The notes: a model not told the origin generated them from the sequence alone. DNA of 64,000 nt from Diphasiastrum complanatum (GCA_029204225.1 CM055107.1:24199391-24263390), one strand, 5' to 3'. Counted from the first letter of the stretch, positions 19,356 through 31,139 are shown. Translations and numbers: made by a program.

Positions 19356-21879
19356 GGAGTAACGAGAGTATCAAAAAGCTGACATTTACTCGAGGCATCC
19401 CGAATAAACCGTCTGAAACAGAAGCGCTCTAACTGGACAAGGGAGGCGTGACCTGGCGGAGGCTGCCTGTCGCATGCCAAAGATAGGACCTGTAAAATGC
19501 ACGCCAAGGTAAGTGTAAGAAGATACGACCTCCAAGGGTTGCCTATCAAAGATGAGTTCCTGGCGCTGCATAAAAGCTCTCGATGTGTTGAAAACCATAA
19601 CTTTGGTTTTCAATATGTTAACCCCCAATCCCCATCTACTGCAGAAGGCATGAAGGCTGTCCAGCTGTCGCTGTAATCCCTCTCTGGAAGAAGATAGGAG
19701 GACCACGTCATCTGCATATAAAAGTATAGCAATCAAGATGCTCCCAAGCCTACAACCTGTGCCACCGCATCCCTCAATAACTCTCTCAAGCTCGTCAATA
19801 TATAGTCCAAACAGGGTTGGGGATAGAGAACAACCCTGTTTCACGCCAATAGTGCTCCAGATGTGGTCTGAGATGCCGGTATCACTCCGAAAACATCCAA
19901 GGACTCTCTCATATAGTGCCATCACTGCTAAGATCATGTCAGTAGAAAAACCAAGATCACGTAGACGCTGAATGAGAAGGGATCGTGGAATAGAGTCGAA
20001 GGCTTTCCTGAAGTCAACAAAACAACATTAGACCTGTTCTCTTCTGTGTCTAGCCTCCTCAATAATGGCCCGAAGGGTGAAGATATGATCTGTGGTGGAG
20101 TAGTGTGCTCTGAAACCTGCCTGACCCAATGCATGTAATCTCCTAGACTCTTCCTCAGAACTGACTGCTGACTGTAGGATGGTGCCATATAACTTAGCAA
20201 TGATGTGTCCAATCATAATGGTGCGATAGTTTCCAGGGTCCATGGGGTCACCAGTTTTATGAATGGGGTGGATGATGTTGGTGCACCAGGAGGAAGGGAA
20301 GCCGGAGACAACTGCTTGATTAAGCAAAGTGGCTAGGATCGGTGAAAGTATATCTGCAGCATGGATTAATAGTTCAGATTCAAGGTCGTCAATGTCACGG
20401 GTGCGACAAGTTTTCAGTTTTTTGATGGCGGTCAAGACCGTGTCCCGGGTGAAGAAAGTGAAAGTAGTCGGACGGGGAGAAATGGAGATGGGTGTGTCCG
20501 TGGGTACAGTATATAAGGTAGTGGCATATGCAGTCCAGGTATGGAGGTCAGTGAGGGGAGGAGGTGGGGCACGGGGGATGAATTCTCTCCAGAAGGCACT
20601 AGATGAGGAACTACAAAGGGAATCGACTAAGTTTTTCCCTTTTTGAGTTTCATACGTCCGTTTCTTCCGTCGGAGGGCATAATGGAAAGATCGACGAGTT
20701 GCAGGAAGAAGGTGTGTATTATGCAATCTAGCTTGGGTAACTTGGAGATGGAGGATACGACACTCGGCGTCAAACCAGGGAGGTCGGATAGGGTGTGACG
20801 GAGTGGGTGGGCGTCGATGTGGTTTGGAGGGAAAGGAAAATGCTGCAGCGGTATGTAGTGACGTGGTAAGGAAGATAGCTTGTGTCTCCAACGACGTGTG
20901 GTGGGGAAAATGACAAACAGATGAACTGACGGCGTCCTGGTATGTCTTGATGTGAGAGCGATCAAAGGTGTATTTGGGTGCACGAGAGATGGGTGGAATA
21001 ATGAGTGGTTGGGAAGTCGGGATGGAGCCCATACTGAAAGATAGGAAGGAGTGATCGGAAAGGGTAGTGGGAAGAATGTGGCACTGATATAAGTGGGATA
21101 AAAGCTGGTGACCCCATGAGATAGTCGACAACGCTGTGTCCTCCGCTATGTGGATGGCAAGTGAATCTGCTAGAATGTGGCCAGCAAGCCAAGCCATTGT
21201 AAATGGCCAACTCGTGAGCCTCACCCATCTGTAGAAGGTACTCTCCATAACTCGTGATAGGGCCCATCATATCCTCTGAGCTCCTAGTGATGCCAATGTC
21301 CTCACAATAAATAGCTCGTGTACGTAATATGTCATTAGTGTCGTGGAAATCCACCTGTCTAGTAGCAGTCCTGGCATTAAAGTCGCCAGTGAGAAGGACA
21401 TAACCCTGATCTGTAAATCTGACAATGTCAGTGGAGAGATCAGTATAAGGAGAGCCAGAGCCGTCTACAAAGGAGGACTCTGGAGGGAAGTAGCAGGCAG
21501 CAATGAAGAGATCCCTATCTAAACCTCGCCCAATGATATGAGCCCATATGTATTGTGCTTGTGCATCATGTCGGAGAAACTCTATAACTGGTTGTAATGA
21601 CTCTCGATAAAGACATGCAACTCCACCCGAACCTCTGCCACTCGTTGATCGAGTCTCTGTCCCTTAAACTGAATTCCATCTGTAACCTGCAAATGTGGGT
21701 AGTTCTCTCTCTGGGCTCTCATGTGTCTCCATAAAAAATAATATATCTCTGCCTGTGATGAAGTCGGTAAGATCTCCAGCCGTGGATGATGAGTGTATGC
21801 CATTACAGTTCCATATTCCAAGATGTAGGTGGTGAGGAGGGGGTCCCGGGATGCTCCCATGCCCGGGGACCCCAATTTC
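19356..21879 (-). pseudogene. LINE copy 3 ORF2 (frameshifted, C-terminus missing)
   Basis: In frame with ORF1 after its UAG: a proline-rich linker, then LGIWNCNGIHSSSTAGDLTD and FFMETHESPE. The frame is lost near 21660. Later pieces: GGHSVVDYLMGSP (about 21130), PWFDAECRILHLQV, SGFPSSWCTNIIHPIHKTGD, LGQAGFRAHYSTTDHIF, IEEARHR; then, after another shift near 20030, GVKQGCSLSPTLFGLYIDEL and ILLYADDVVLLSSS (RT active site). At least three frameshifts. Ends near 19356. Confidence 0.8.
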
Positions 21880-21882
21880 CTA
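21840..21882 (-). promoter_or_regulatory. Candidate UAG readthrough element between LINE ORF1 and ORF2 (copy 3)
   Basis: Minus strand: UAG, spacer GAAATT, GGGGTCCC-C-GGG-C-ATG, loop GGAG, CAT-CCC-GGGACCCC (21840-21873). Fourteen pairs with two single-base bulges, the best hairpin of the three. ORF2 remains in frame with ORF1 here. Confidence 0.6.
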
Positions 21883-23236
21883 TAGGTTGTTTCCGGATGC
21901 AGGACCATCAAGGTACCGAACAACTCCATCACGATAGATTGCTCGTCTTCCGGTCGCTTTGGCGGTTTGGAGTGCTTGGCGTCTCTCTTCAACTTGGATA
22001 TAGGTAAGGTCATCATCCATGAAGATTTTGGTGTCTCTCAATTTGGTTCTTTTCCGCAAGGTTGCCTTACAATATGTATGTGACGTGAAGCGGAGGACCA
22101 AGGTAGTGGTGTCTTTCCTAGTACGCCATGCTGTATCCAAACCATCTGCATTGTGTCCTAGGGTAGTGCATAAAAATCTTTTTGCTTCGTCAACGGCATT
22201 TTGGGTGTCCACTATGCCTCGTACCCTAATATTGAGAGCCTTGGAATCTCGAAGTTTCTCTTCCGTAAGAGTAGCGGAAATGAATGATGAAAAAGGGGGA
22301 GACTTACTTCCGTCATCGGCAGTCCAAGGTGGATTGGTAGCTTTGTTCCTGGTGATGATAGAAGCCCATGTGTTCGTCGATTCTTTGTGTTGGTTCAGTC
22401 GTTGTTCTAGATCTTGAATCTTCATCTTTGTCTCTTCTTCTGGCTGGGAAGCATATTTATTTTCCATTTCTGTCCGGAGCTGTTGGTTCTCTGTGCGTAG
22501 GTGGATGATTTCAGAGTTTGCACATCTGTCTTCAATTCTTTCAGTTGGTAGGCTAGAAAATTCTCGAAGGATTTGGAGGTGTAGTCGGCATGAGACAGGA
22601 AGGGGGTGTCTGGAGCAGCGTTGGTAGAGATGGGAGTCGAAGGGACAGGGGATGAGGGAGGGTTCGAGTGGGATTGCTGTTGCGTAGCAGTGGGGGCAGG
22701 TGTCTGTTGCGCAGCAAGAGGGACCTGTTGCTCAGTAGCAGGACGGCATGTGGAGGGGGAGTGGAGAGAAGGGGCAGCAGGTGTGCAGGACAGGGCAGCA
22801 GGTGGAGCGGAGGAGGAGGGCGGAGCAACAGATGGGTAGGGCAGGGCATTAGGTAGATCAGAGGAGGGCGAGTGGGCAATAGGTGGAGCGAAAGAAGGGG
22901 AGGGCAGGGTAGTGGGTGGAGCTGAGGAGGGCAGCTGGTGGACAGTGGACAAAGGATGGTGTTGGTGGGCATCAGACGGAGCGGAGGGAGGTGGAGCGGA
23001 GGATGGGTGGGCAGCAGATGGAGCGGAGGGAGGTGGAGCGGAGGAGGGGAGCGAAGCAACAGGTGGAGCGGAGGAGGTGGCCGAAGCAACAGGTGGAGCG
23101 GAGGGGGGGGGGGGAGCAGTAGGTGGAGTGGAGGGGGGTGGAGCGACAGTAGGTGTGGATGGGGGCGGGGAAGAGGATGATGGGGGGGTCGGGGAGGAGC
23201 GGGGGAGCAAGGGCTCCCCCTGGTTCTACGAGCCAT
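21880..23236 (-). pseudogene. LINE copy 3 ORF1 (frameshifted)
   Basis: Start MARRTRGSPCSP at 23236 followed by a very long Pro/Ser-rich region built of near-identical 'GGTGGAGCGGAGGAGGG'-type repeats (plus strand), where the frame slips. Then coiled coil text and, after a second shift near 22430-22460, the conserved block LNIRVRGIVDTQNAVDEAKR, DTAWRTRKDTTTLVLRFTS, IFMDDDLTYIQVEERRQAL, ending GNNL and UAG at 21880-21882. Confidence 0.75.
22600..23200. repeat. GC-rich degenerate minisatellite inside LINE ORF1
   Basis: Plus strand shows many copies of GGTGGAGCGGAGG-like units (period about 15-30) coding Pro-rich text on the minus strand. Purine-rich on the plus strand; replication slippage here probably caused the frameshift in ORF1. 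Confidence 0.6.
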
Positions 23237-23376
23237 GGAGGTGGGAGAGGAGGGCGAGAGAAGAGAGGGGGGGGGGGGGGGGGAGCGAGGGGGGTAGTCC
23301 AGGGTAGGGCGAGCTAGGACAGGGCGGCAGCAGCAGCCATCACCATCGCGAGGCAGCAGCAGCAGCCATCACCATC

Positions 23377-23378
<2 letters not shown>

Positions 23379-23447
<69 letters not shown>

Positions 23448-23472
23448 GAATAGAATAGAATAGAATAGAATA
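23379..23472 (-). repeat. (GA)n and (AATAG)n tract = LINE tail on minus strand
   Basis: Minus-strand order: (ATTCT)n then (CT)n then the 5' end of LINE copy 3. Matches the plus-strand LINE junctions. Confidence 0.85.
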
Positions 23473-24530
23473 TGTCTATAGAGTGCCCTTGGGCACATAA
23501 GACAGAGAAAAAGTACATCAGAAAGGAGCATTGTCCATGCTGGACTTATTTCAACTAAAACTAAAACAGAAATTAAAACTAAAACATAAAGAAATAAAAC
23601 CAAAGCTTAACCTCCAGCTATGGTGAGGGTACAAAAGCTGTAGCTTAACCACCAGCTACGTGGAGGAATAATACTCACTAACTGATAGAAAAAAACTGTG
23701 TGATCTGGTGTGAGGCACATGGAGGCCTATGGTGATGAACTATGGATGGTTGAGGAATACGCTGGAGCTTCGGTAGACGAGCTGGAATGTCAATCTCACT
23801 GCCCGAATCTACCTCTTTTCTGAAAGAAAAGTGTAATATGAGGCTGGCCGCTGTCTGTGGTGCACATCCTGATCAACCGACAGAAGAGAGGATCTCAACG
23901 AGAACATCTCTCGCAATAGCAAACCAACACATCTTGCATCTGGATAAGTAAAGAAGGAACCAAGCGTGAGCGAAGTGTCCTGATAGAGACAATGGTATCT
24001 GCCTCTGATCTCATAGTAAGCTGGACAGATGAAAATAAAGTGAAACTCATCCTCAACCTCTTGTAATGTACAACACTGACAGATCCGTAATGGTCGTGGT
24101 GTGTCTGTGTATCTGCTTGTCTCAATAGCGAGCTGATGAGAAGAGACCCGTATCTGACCAATACGGTAGCGTAGGCCAACGGTCTGACCGGAAGACCTGA
24201 AGCATCAAGATGAAGAAAGTGAGTGTGGTAGAACTGAAGCTTAACCCATGATGGATCCAGGTGAGACCAAATAGTGTGTATGTATGCTCTGTAGATCTGT
24301 CGGCGAATGAAAGCATGAGTCCCATTTGGGAGGTCAGACATAGATAATCCCCATCTATGTAGAAAGTCCGAAGCATATTGAAACCATGAGGACTTAGCCC
24401 TTTGCCTGGCCAAAGTGCAAGAAGATCTATAAGCCGCTACCACATATCTGGTCTGAGACTCTGTGAATGAAAGTGATGATCCTGAAAGTAGCCTCTACAA
24501 TCAGGGGAGGAGACGCAAACTCCGCTAACA
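23445..24530 (-). mobile_element. LINE 3' half (minus strand) with stem-loop and tail
   Basis: Minus strand from 24530: LAEFASPPLIVEATFRIITF, SDLPNGTHAFIRRQIYRAYI, LQFYHTHFLHLDASGLPV, i.e. the ORF2 region after RT. The frame breaks near 24180; the zinc finger text is still recognisable in pieces. 3' region, stem-loop GTGCCCTTGGGCAC-type at 23483-23496, then the (ATTCT)/(CT) tail. Confidence 0.7.
23483..23496 (-). promoter_or_regulatory. LINE 3' stem-loop (minus strand)
   Basis: GTGCCC-AA-GGGCAC in element orientation, the same stem as at 18848-18861, upstream of ATATTCTATTCT and (CT)n. Confidence 0.6.
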
Positions 24531-26045
24531 CACCTCCTCTTCTAGAGGATCCACACACTCGTCGTACTGACACTACTACACTATACATTGTGCCCACTGA
24601 CACACCCATCTCCATATCTCCTCACCCATTTGAGTTCACCTTCTCAGACATGGTCCTAGCATCCATTAAGACAATAAAGACCCGTTGTAGACATCAATGA
24701 CCTTGAAGTTACTAATCCATGCTGCTAATATACTCTCACCTACTCTGCCACTCTAATTAACCACACCATTGTCTCTGGTTTCCCCTCATCCTGGAGCACT
24801 AACATCATTCATCCCATTAACAAAAATGGTGACCCCATGAATCCAAGTAACTACCGTACCATTATGATCAGGCATGTCGATGCAAAGCTGTATGGCACTA
24901 TCCTCTAGTCAATGGTTAGCTCTGAGGCTAAGACCAAGAGACTACATGCATTGGGCCAGGCAGGTTGAGCTCATTACTCCACTACAAATCGTGTCTTCAC
25001 TCTTTGGGCTCTCATTGAGGAGGCCAGACACGAGAGAGCAGGTTAACAGCTTTGTTGACTTAAGGAAAGCTTTGGACTTTGTCTTGTGTTCCCTTCTCAT
25101 CTAGAGGTTAAATGATCTTGGTTTTTCCTCTGATACAATTTCAGCAATGATGGCACTTTATGAGCGAGTCATGGGTTGTTTTCGGAGTGACAGAGGTATC
25201 TCGTAGCAGATATGGAGCACCATTGAGGTGAAGCAGGGTTGTTCCCTCTCACCTTCTCTTTTGGACTATATATTGATGAGTTTGAGAGACTCAATAGTGT
25301 GGTGGTACAGGTTGTGGACTTGGTGACATTTTAATTGCCATCCTTTTTACACAAATGATGCGGTTCTAGTCTCCACAACTATAGAGGAGTTACATAGATG
25401 AGTCTAAGGTCTTCATGCCTATTGTACTAGATGGGATTTGGGGGTTAACATTGTGAAGACCAAACTTATGGTCTTCAATACATCTAGGGCAACGACAGGA
25501 GCTTATATTTGAGGAAAAGCTTATGGAGATTGTGTAATCTTACACTTAGGAATGCTTTTCACTAGTCCCATATTTGTTATGAGACAGGCAACTACTACTA
25601 GGCTTGGGAAGGGACACGCTTCCCTTGTCCAGATAGAGAGGATTATTCAAGATGCACTGAGTAAGTGTCAATTTTGTATATTGTCAGTACCCCCATAGCC
25701 CTATATGCAACAAAGGCATGGTGTACAGGTCTCTACGATACCCATGATTACACCAGACGGTCTATATATAGAGCATATCTTGGTCAAGAATGGCAAAGCC
25801 AGTTAGGGGCCAAATGTGACTAAATACTCGCTTCCTAGAGCTGGATGCAACAAGGTCCCCGGTCCTACCATGTTATCTTGCTTCATGTTTATCTCATGGT
25901 CTCGGGTTTATAATGGGACAATTTCAAGTTTTTCATCACACCAACTTGCAATGGAGACTAGACACTTCTTGGGTACTTTTCGAGAAGAGTAGATTTGCCA
26001 GTTATGTTCCTTAGGTAAAGTGGTGGCCAAGGATCACTTTGCAAG
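24531..26045 (+). pseudogene. Degraded LINE ORF2 (plus strand)
   Basis: Text recognisable through many stops and shifts: TLYIVPTDTPISISPHPFEF, then around 24830-25300 DNA matching the RT core (GGTGACCCCATGAATCCAAGTAACTACCGTACCATTATGATC; GTGAAGCAGGGTTGTTCCCTCTCACC; ATTTGGGGGTTAACATTGTGAAGACC), and near 25990 the zinc-finger stretch. It is clearly older than copies 1-3. It ends near 26045, before any tail. Confidence 0.7.
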
Positions 26046-26761
26046 TTGTGGACAATCCATATCACTAAGCTGGTAAAATGTAGGTTCTACCGGCTAAATT
26101 CAAAGCTATTCCGAAAGATGAAGAGGCAATGTGGAAGAAAAATCAATAGAATGGAAGTCGCCACAGACCAAAGATGTCAAAATCATTTGCATCGAGATTC
26201 GGCAAGCTTCAACAACAATTTGGAGCAATGACAGCAGACCAATGGACAGGTTGGACAGGTTTGAAGAGAATTGCAAATCCTTGTTAATTGAGAGTGAAGC
26301 TCTTAGGACCATGGTGAGTAATCTTATCAAAGAAAATCAAAAGCTTGTTGAGGAAAATCAGGCCATGAAGAAAGTGCTTATATGTGTCGAAATTCACTTG
26401 ATGTCAATGGAGGGAAACACCGGTCTTGAAAAGTTAGAAGAACTAGACTTTGATGAACGACTTACATAATTGGAAAGCCTTTCCAAAGTGGACAGCAAAG
26501 GGGATAGTGAAAACCATTTGGAAAGCAAAGGATCAATCAAAAGCAGTAAAGACATTCAAATCAGGGTGGATCAGCTCCAATCAAAAGTGTCAAAGCATAA
26601 GGAAAAGACATATACTTGGGCAGATAAGGTAAAGGACTCTTTTACTGCTGTTTCATAGATTTTCACAAAGCCTTTGACACAGTTCCAAGAAAAATATATG
26701 GGAAAGAATGGAAGAAACAAGTTCCAAGACTAAGTTAGCCCAAATTGTTCATGATTGTACG
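26046..26761 (+). pseudogene. LINE ORF1-like coiled-coil remnant joined to an RT scrap
   Basis: 26131-26469 encodes a Lys/Glu-rich helical stretch (LDRFEENCKSLLIESEALRT, LIKENQKLVEENQAMKKVL). 26470-26658 continues in another frame (VDQLQSKVSKHKEKTYTWAD), like the 'TWA..' end of LINE coiled coils. Directly after the stop, 'TTTCACAAAGCCTTTGACACAGTTCC' encodes DFHKAFDTVP, an RT motif. A deleted LINE of another subfamily is the simplest reading. Confidence 0.5.
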
Positions 26762-27332
26762 TTTCTTCCAAAGCAATAAGTACTCCCATGTTTGAGCACC
26801 AGGTTTACTTCAACATTGGCCCATTCCCCATCACCAATGGCCATGAATTTCATATATGGAATTTCACAAACACAACAAGGTCATGAACCTTGTTCGATTG
26901 CAGTAGATCAATTTTTGAAATAGGCACAATTCAATTCTATAAAGGCCAACATCATTTGCACATGCAATAGTTATACAAAACCTCTATTGACCAACATGGA
27001 ATTTTCCTTCAACACTACTAGTCTTGAAAATTGAAAAGATTTATTGCACAAAAACACTAGCTATTACAATGCCTAAGTAGAAAATTGTGCTATATGAGAT
27101 TTTGTCATTTGAAAAAAAAAAAAAAAACCAAACAAAAATACTAGTACATCCATTTCATTTGCCCTCTAGTGCCTAGATACTAACACGCAAGCACACTCAT
27201 GGAAATAGAAAGTAACATAGATTTCAAGAACTCAACAAGTACACTGAGGCCATTTCAAATTTCTAAGGAATAAGTGACGTGAATATACAAAAAGACTAAA
27301 AACCGCAAAAAAACATGATACTTTCCACTCAC
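26762..27332. other. Host intron sequence, no feature seen
   Basis: AT-rich, without recognisable coding. A short poly(A) run at 27112-27127. Confidence 0.4.
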
Positions 27333-27454
27333 CTGCTGCCCATAGCCAAAAGGAGGAGTGAGTATACTTAGGAGGCAACACTATTGCCATAGCTGGAATA
27401 GCAATACAAGGAACGAATTGCACCAAAGCATAAGGGCGAAGATCATCCGCATAA
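27333..27454 (-). CDS. Host gene exon: ceramidase-like, DLRPYALVQF block
   Basis: The acceptor is GGTTGTAG ending at 27455 and the donor is GTGAGT at 27332. The first base completes the Arg codon left by the upstream exon; 40 codons follow, ending one base into Gly. It encodes YADDLRPYALVQFVPCIAIP and a helix followed by LPPKYTHSSFWLWAAG. The 'DLRPY-LVQF-P' motif is a hallmark block shared with bacterial relatives. No stop or frameshift is seen. It is separated by 22 kb from each neighbouring exon. Confidence 0.88.
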
Positions 27455-28869
27455 CTACAACCAAGAGTAAGGGTTGTCATTATTTTGTTATAACCTCATC
27501 CAAAACATATTTTCAAAACCAACATTGCAAAACTGTCACTTAAAGTTTACATAAACATAATCCTCATAGCTAAAAGTATGCATGGATAACAAGCCAATTT
27601 CATTAATCATGTCAAACTACATAAATTAGTTTCCACTGACCTTATTTACATATTCAAGCATGAAGTGATGATATATCAATGTTATGTCTAGAATCATAGC
27701 TAACATAACAAAGGAGACATGCAATTTTCAACCCTATGGAGTCCAACCACAAAGCTTAGGCCATCAACTTCATCATGCATAGTGTCGACCAAATGCTACA
27801 ACATCCCTACTCACATTATCAACACCCTAGAGTAGGAGCAAATCACATGCACAAACAAATTCCCCATTAGTTTCATACATTTGTACAACCAATGTACAGA
27901 GTTTCTATCACTTCTCTAGAGGTAAAGGGCAGGCTTGTTATTGACGAAAACTAGCATTAAAGATTAAGGCCAATCAAATGAAGTCCCTACTTCCTCATGG
28001 AGAAATTAAGGAAATTTTACATCAAGAGATGATGTCATTGAGGAAGAACAAAAATGGTAGAGGATATCTGCATTTCTAAGACCTGACAACAATCAAAGAG
28101 CATAACATTACTTAGAAAATATATGAGCTTGCTCGTACTTTTCAAAATGTTGATACCCATAGTCCTATGAGGAAGTTGAGTTGAATAGTAGACACCTAGG
28201 TATATTGATACAGTAAACATGCCACCAAGGAGCATAGTTGCAATGCACCTCAATTCCTTGACTTTTGAATTTATTTGGAACTCAAGAGATCAATCGATTC
28301 GGAATTTAGGAATTGATTCTAACACAACAAGAAAGTTTCAAAATCTTGCCCCCTTTTTCCAATTGTTTTTGAAATTTAAAAAGAAAATAGAGTTTGTATT
28401 CTTATTTTGGACATGTTTCAATGATTACTACGCTATTTGTTAATTTGTGACTACCATTTCTATCTAGATCAATAGTCTCCTTCGTGTTACAATTTCTTTT
28501 TTTGGAAAAAAATGCACCACTCTTTCACGATGATTTTTTTGATTTTTAGCTATAAAACCTTGTTCTAGTCCCCTCTTTGCGATGCTCTCAACTAAGGGTT
28601 TTGCTCTTGATGCATGAAATCAGTATGCTCTTAGCCTCATAAGGAAAGATTATAAGAAAAACCCACGTGGCTTGATATAATTTTCTTCATAGTTCAAGTC
28701 AAATCGAGGAAAGTTTGAATTTTGTAACTTTAGAAGTTCAAATTGAGCTCCTAAATCACAATTTCTTGGAACTACGCTTGTGCATGAGTAGATCCTACAT
28801 AATTAACATTAGTAAGATTGCTACATGAGCAAGAGAGATGCTATTCGGATGTCATTCTATATAATATTC
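27455..28869. other. Host intron sequence, no feature seen
   Basis: AT-rich intron sequence upstream (in gene sense) of the exon at 27333-27454. Only short chance frames. Confidence 0.4.
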
Positions 28870-29030
28870 GATTTTGTATGAGATCAATGAACGCATTTGG
28901 ACAAGTTGATCTCAAAATAGGCAGTAATAATGGTCTCTAATCTCATAGTACAATTGGCATCGAATCATAAAGTGCTCTTACGCTTCAAACACATCCAAAG
29001 AATGTAGCTGACATATCTTGTCTTTAGGCG
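28870..29030 (-). pseudogene. Short degraded LINE ORF2 scrap
   Basis: Plus-strand text 'TCTCTAATCTCATAGTA' and 'AAAGTGCTCTTACGCTTC' parallels the reverse complement of the LINE zinc-finger region at 24000-24090 ('TGATCTCATAGTAAGCTGG', 'AAAGTGAAACTCATCCTC'). Weak but consistent order. Confidence 0.4.
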
Positions 29031-29118
29031 GCATCCCACAAAACAGGCTAGTGTCAACCGCTCGGGGGTGAGCTAGGGGTTCTGAGAGGGGGGGGTTGAG
29101 TAGACTTTTTTAGAGAGG

Positions 29119-29433
29119 ATGGGAGCATCACAAGCCAAGGATCATCGGCCATCCCAGGATGTGGGACCACGGGCTCTTGATATGCGGGGGTGCAGGCCTA
29201 GAGCAGGACCTCCCTTGGGTAGAGGTAGGGGCAACCAGAGAAGGACAAGAGGGGGGAGAGAGGCAGAGGTGGGGGCAGGCCCAGAGGCGGCACTGCCAAC
29301 AAGGCCAGAGGTAGCAGCAGTGGAGCTAGACGCTCACCAACGTGTATGGTTCCCTCGGATTCATCTTCAGTTGGATCAGCAGATTGGCACAGACTCGAGC
29401 AATTCTGATTATCATGAGGATGACGAGTCTTAG
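29119..29433 (+). other. Arg/Gly-rich open frame of unknown nature
   Basis: 104 codons (MGASQAKDHRPSQDVGPRAL ...), basic and Gly-rich in the middle, acidic at the end (DYHEDDES). The middle is vaguely like the RG-rich tail of plant hAT transposases (compare 54830-54960), but there is no conserved domain to confirm it. Could be a transposase tail remnant or a chance frame. Confidence 0.25.
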
Positions 29434-29529
29434 TTGTGTATTACCTTTGATTATGTTCCTTAGACATCCATTGTACTCCATTATGGTGCCATGGGCCCGA
29501 TGTTACTATATATGATGCTTTTTTCACAT

Positions 29530-29720
29530 GTGTGTTGTGGATGAGAAAAGAAAAAGAAAAAAAGCTTTATTACTGTCTTTTCCATGCCAAAAGGCATATA
29601 AGACGAATAAGCACATAACAAGTGCGTAGAGCAATTAAGAGTGTATAAAAACGTCTCTGAGTACGTAAAGAAATGCATATAATGTAAATCTAGGTACATA
29701 TACCAATGATAAAGAAACTA
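29530..29720 (-). mobile_element. LINE 3' end (minus strand) with stem-loop
   Basis: Reverse complement: GACGTTTTTATACACTC ... GTCTTATATGCCTTTTGGCA ... AAAAGACAGTAATAAAGC followed by TTTTTTTCTTTTTC instead of a pure CT tail. Stem-loop at 29584-29597. Confidence 0.65.
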
Positions 29721-29815
29721 CATAAGTATGAATCATGAGATGGTTATGAATAAGGCTTAGATCATGTCCTGGAGGTGGTGGTGATGCTGCTGTTGCTGCT
29801 GCTAAAGCGGCATGT

Positions 29816-29818
<3 letters not shown>

Positions 29819-29868
<50 letters not shown>
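29819..29868 (-). repeat. (GA)n tract
   Basis: A GA microsatellite of about 48 bp, CT on the minus strand, next to the LINE scrap. Confidence 0.9.
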
Positions 29869-29870
<2 letters not shown>

Positions 29871-30227
29871 TTTAATATGTTTTGCTCTGCATTAGTGCTT
29901 GTCAGCAATCTCGAGGTCACTAGAATTGGTCAAACGCATAAGGTGCTACATGCCCAAAATTGGTTCTGAAACGACCGGAAGCCCATGTAATCATGATCCT
30001 CTCCTTTTTTTCTCTCCTGATACCCATATTGTATGCATTTTTCCAAAAAAAAAAAAAATCAAAAAATTTCAAATAAAATACCAGCAAATTGCGAATCGCG
30101 ACCCACGGCGATTCAGGAGTCACGATTTGGTTCGCTATCTGAATCACGGACAATGAATTGCTGCTGGATCTATGATGTGTACTATCCTAGTGTCTAAGGA
30201 CCTATTCAAAGTTGTCAGATTGCCTTT

Positions 30228-30313
30228 CTTTAGTGGCCCAAAATAATGCTAGGTGCATAAGTGTGACCATCTTTAGTGGCCCAAAATAATGCTAGGTGCA
30301 TAAGTGTGACCAT
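30228..30313. repeat. Exact tandem duplication of 43 bp
   Basis: CTTTAGTGGCCCAAAATAAT... occurs at 30228-30270 and again, identical, at 30271-30313. Recent duplication in host intron sequence. Confidence 0.85.
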
Positions 30314-30706
30314 TGATGTATCTTGCTATAAAAGACCTACCATGTTTCAAATCATTTTGAAGAGCTCTTCAATCTTTTTAAGCTATCAGATATAACATTG
30401 AACATTGAGGCTATTGATCCCATTCTAAGGTCCAATTACTAGGTGTCTTGCTATCATTTATCAAGTACCTACTACCGTGTTTCGAGATAATTTTGAAGAG
30501 CTTTTCAAATTTTTAACTTTCTTAACTTAGAAGCTATGACACTAAGCATTGAAACCACTAAGCATTCAACATCTATGATTCAGGAATCAACAATCAAAAC
30601 AAAAGAGACAACACCTACCTTCCTTTGCAATATTTGATGAAGTTTTTTCTATCTTGTCTAGTTTTTTGGATTCTTATCTATTTTCTTGATTTCTTGTTTT
30701 ACCATA

Positions 30707-31116
30707 AGTTATGGACTTGGCTCTTTACATTCGCCACGTCCATTCGCACCTAATTTACCTTTATCTTTTATGCATAAGCAGGCCTTGGACCCTCTATTTT
30801 ATTGTTCACTGACATTTAGACTATATGGTTGGCCTTGGGCCCTATTATTCATTTATTGACATATCACCTTGGAGGGGGGCCCTCTTGGAGGGCGCACTAT
30901 TTTCCCTCCCAGTTGACTCTTATCCTCTGGACCCCTTTTTAGGGCTTCTTGTTGGGTATAAGTAGGGCTCCAATGCCACTTTCATTTTCAGCTTATGATA
31001 TGGATCTCTCTCCTTTAGCCTCCTTAGTCTCTCTTTTCTTGCTTTTTAGGATCAAGTCTTGCATTTGTGCTATTTTTTAGTTTAGCCTTAGATTACTTGT
31101 GGATCCGATCGTAACT
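30707..31116 (+). repeat. 5' LTR of gypsy A
   Basis: 410 bp, AGTTATGGACTTGG ... GATCGTAACT. Same family as 48741-49143, 60321-60763 and minus 3068-3299. Confidence 0.88.
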
Positions 31117-31128
31117 TGGCATCAGAGC
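31117..31128 (+). promoter_or_regulatory. Primer-binding site of gypsy A
   Basis: TGGCATCAGAGC, one base different from the usual initiator-Met site TGGTATCAGAGC seen in the other elements here. Directly abuts the LTR. Confidence 0.75.
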
Positions 31129-31139
31129 ACTTTCCTGAG

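Larger units (their letters stand above)
19356..23378 (-). mobile_element. L1-like LINE copy 3 (minus strand, 3' part missing)
   Basis: 5' end at 23378, directly beside a GA tract (CT in element orientation), then leader with duplicated 'CGCGATGGTGATGGCTGCTG' phrases, ORF1, UAG hairpin, ORF2 to the RT thumb. Its 3' end is cut at about 19356, so the zinc finger and tail are lost. Head-to-tail with the LINE end at 23445-24530. Several frameshifts. Confidence 0.8.

Noticed and set aside
22606-23307. Gly-rich plus-strand frames opposite LINE copy 3 ORF1
   Set aside because: They are the antisense of a proline-rich repeat; composition is forced by the repeat, with no start context or motif.
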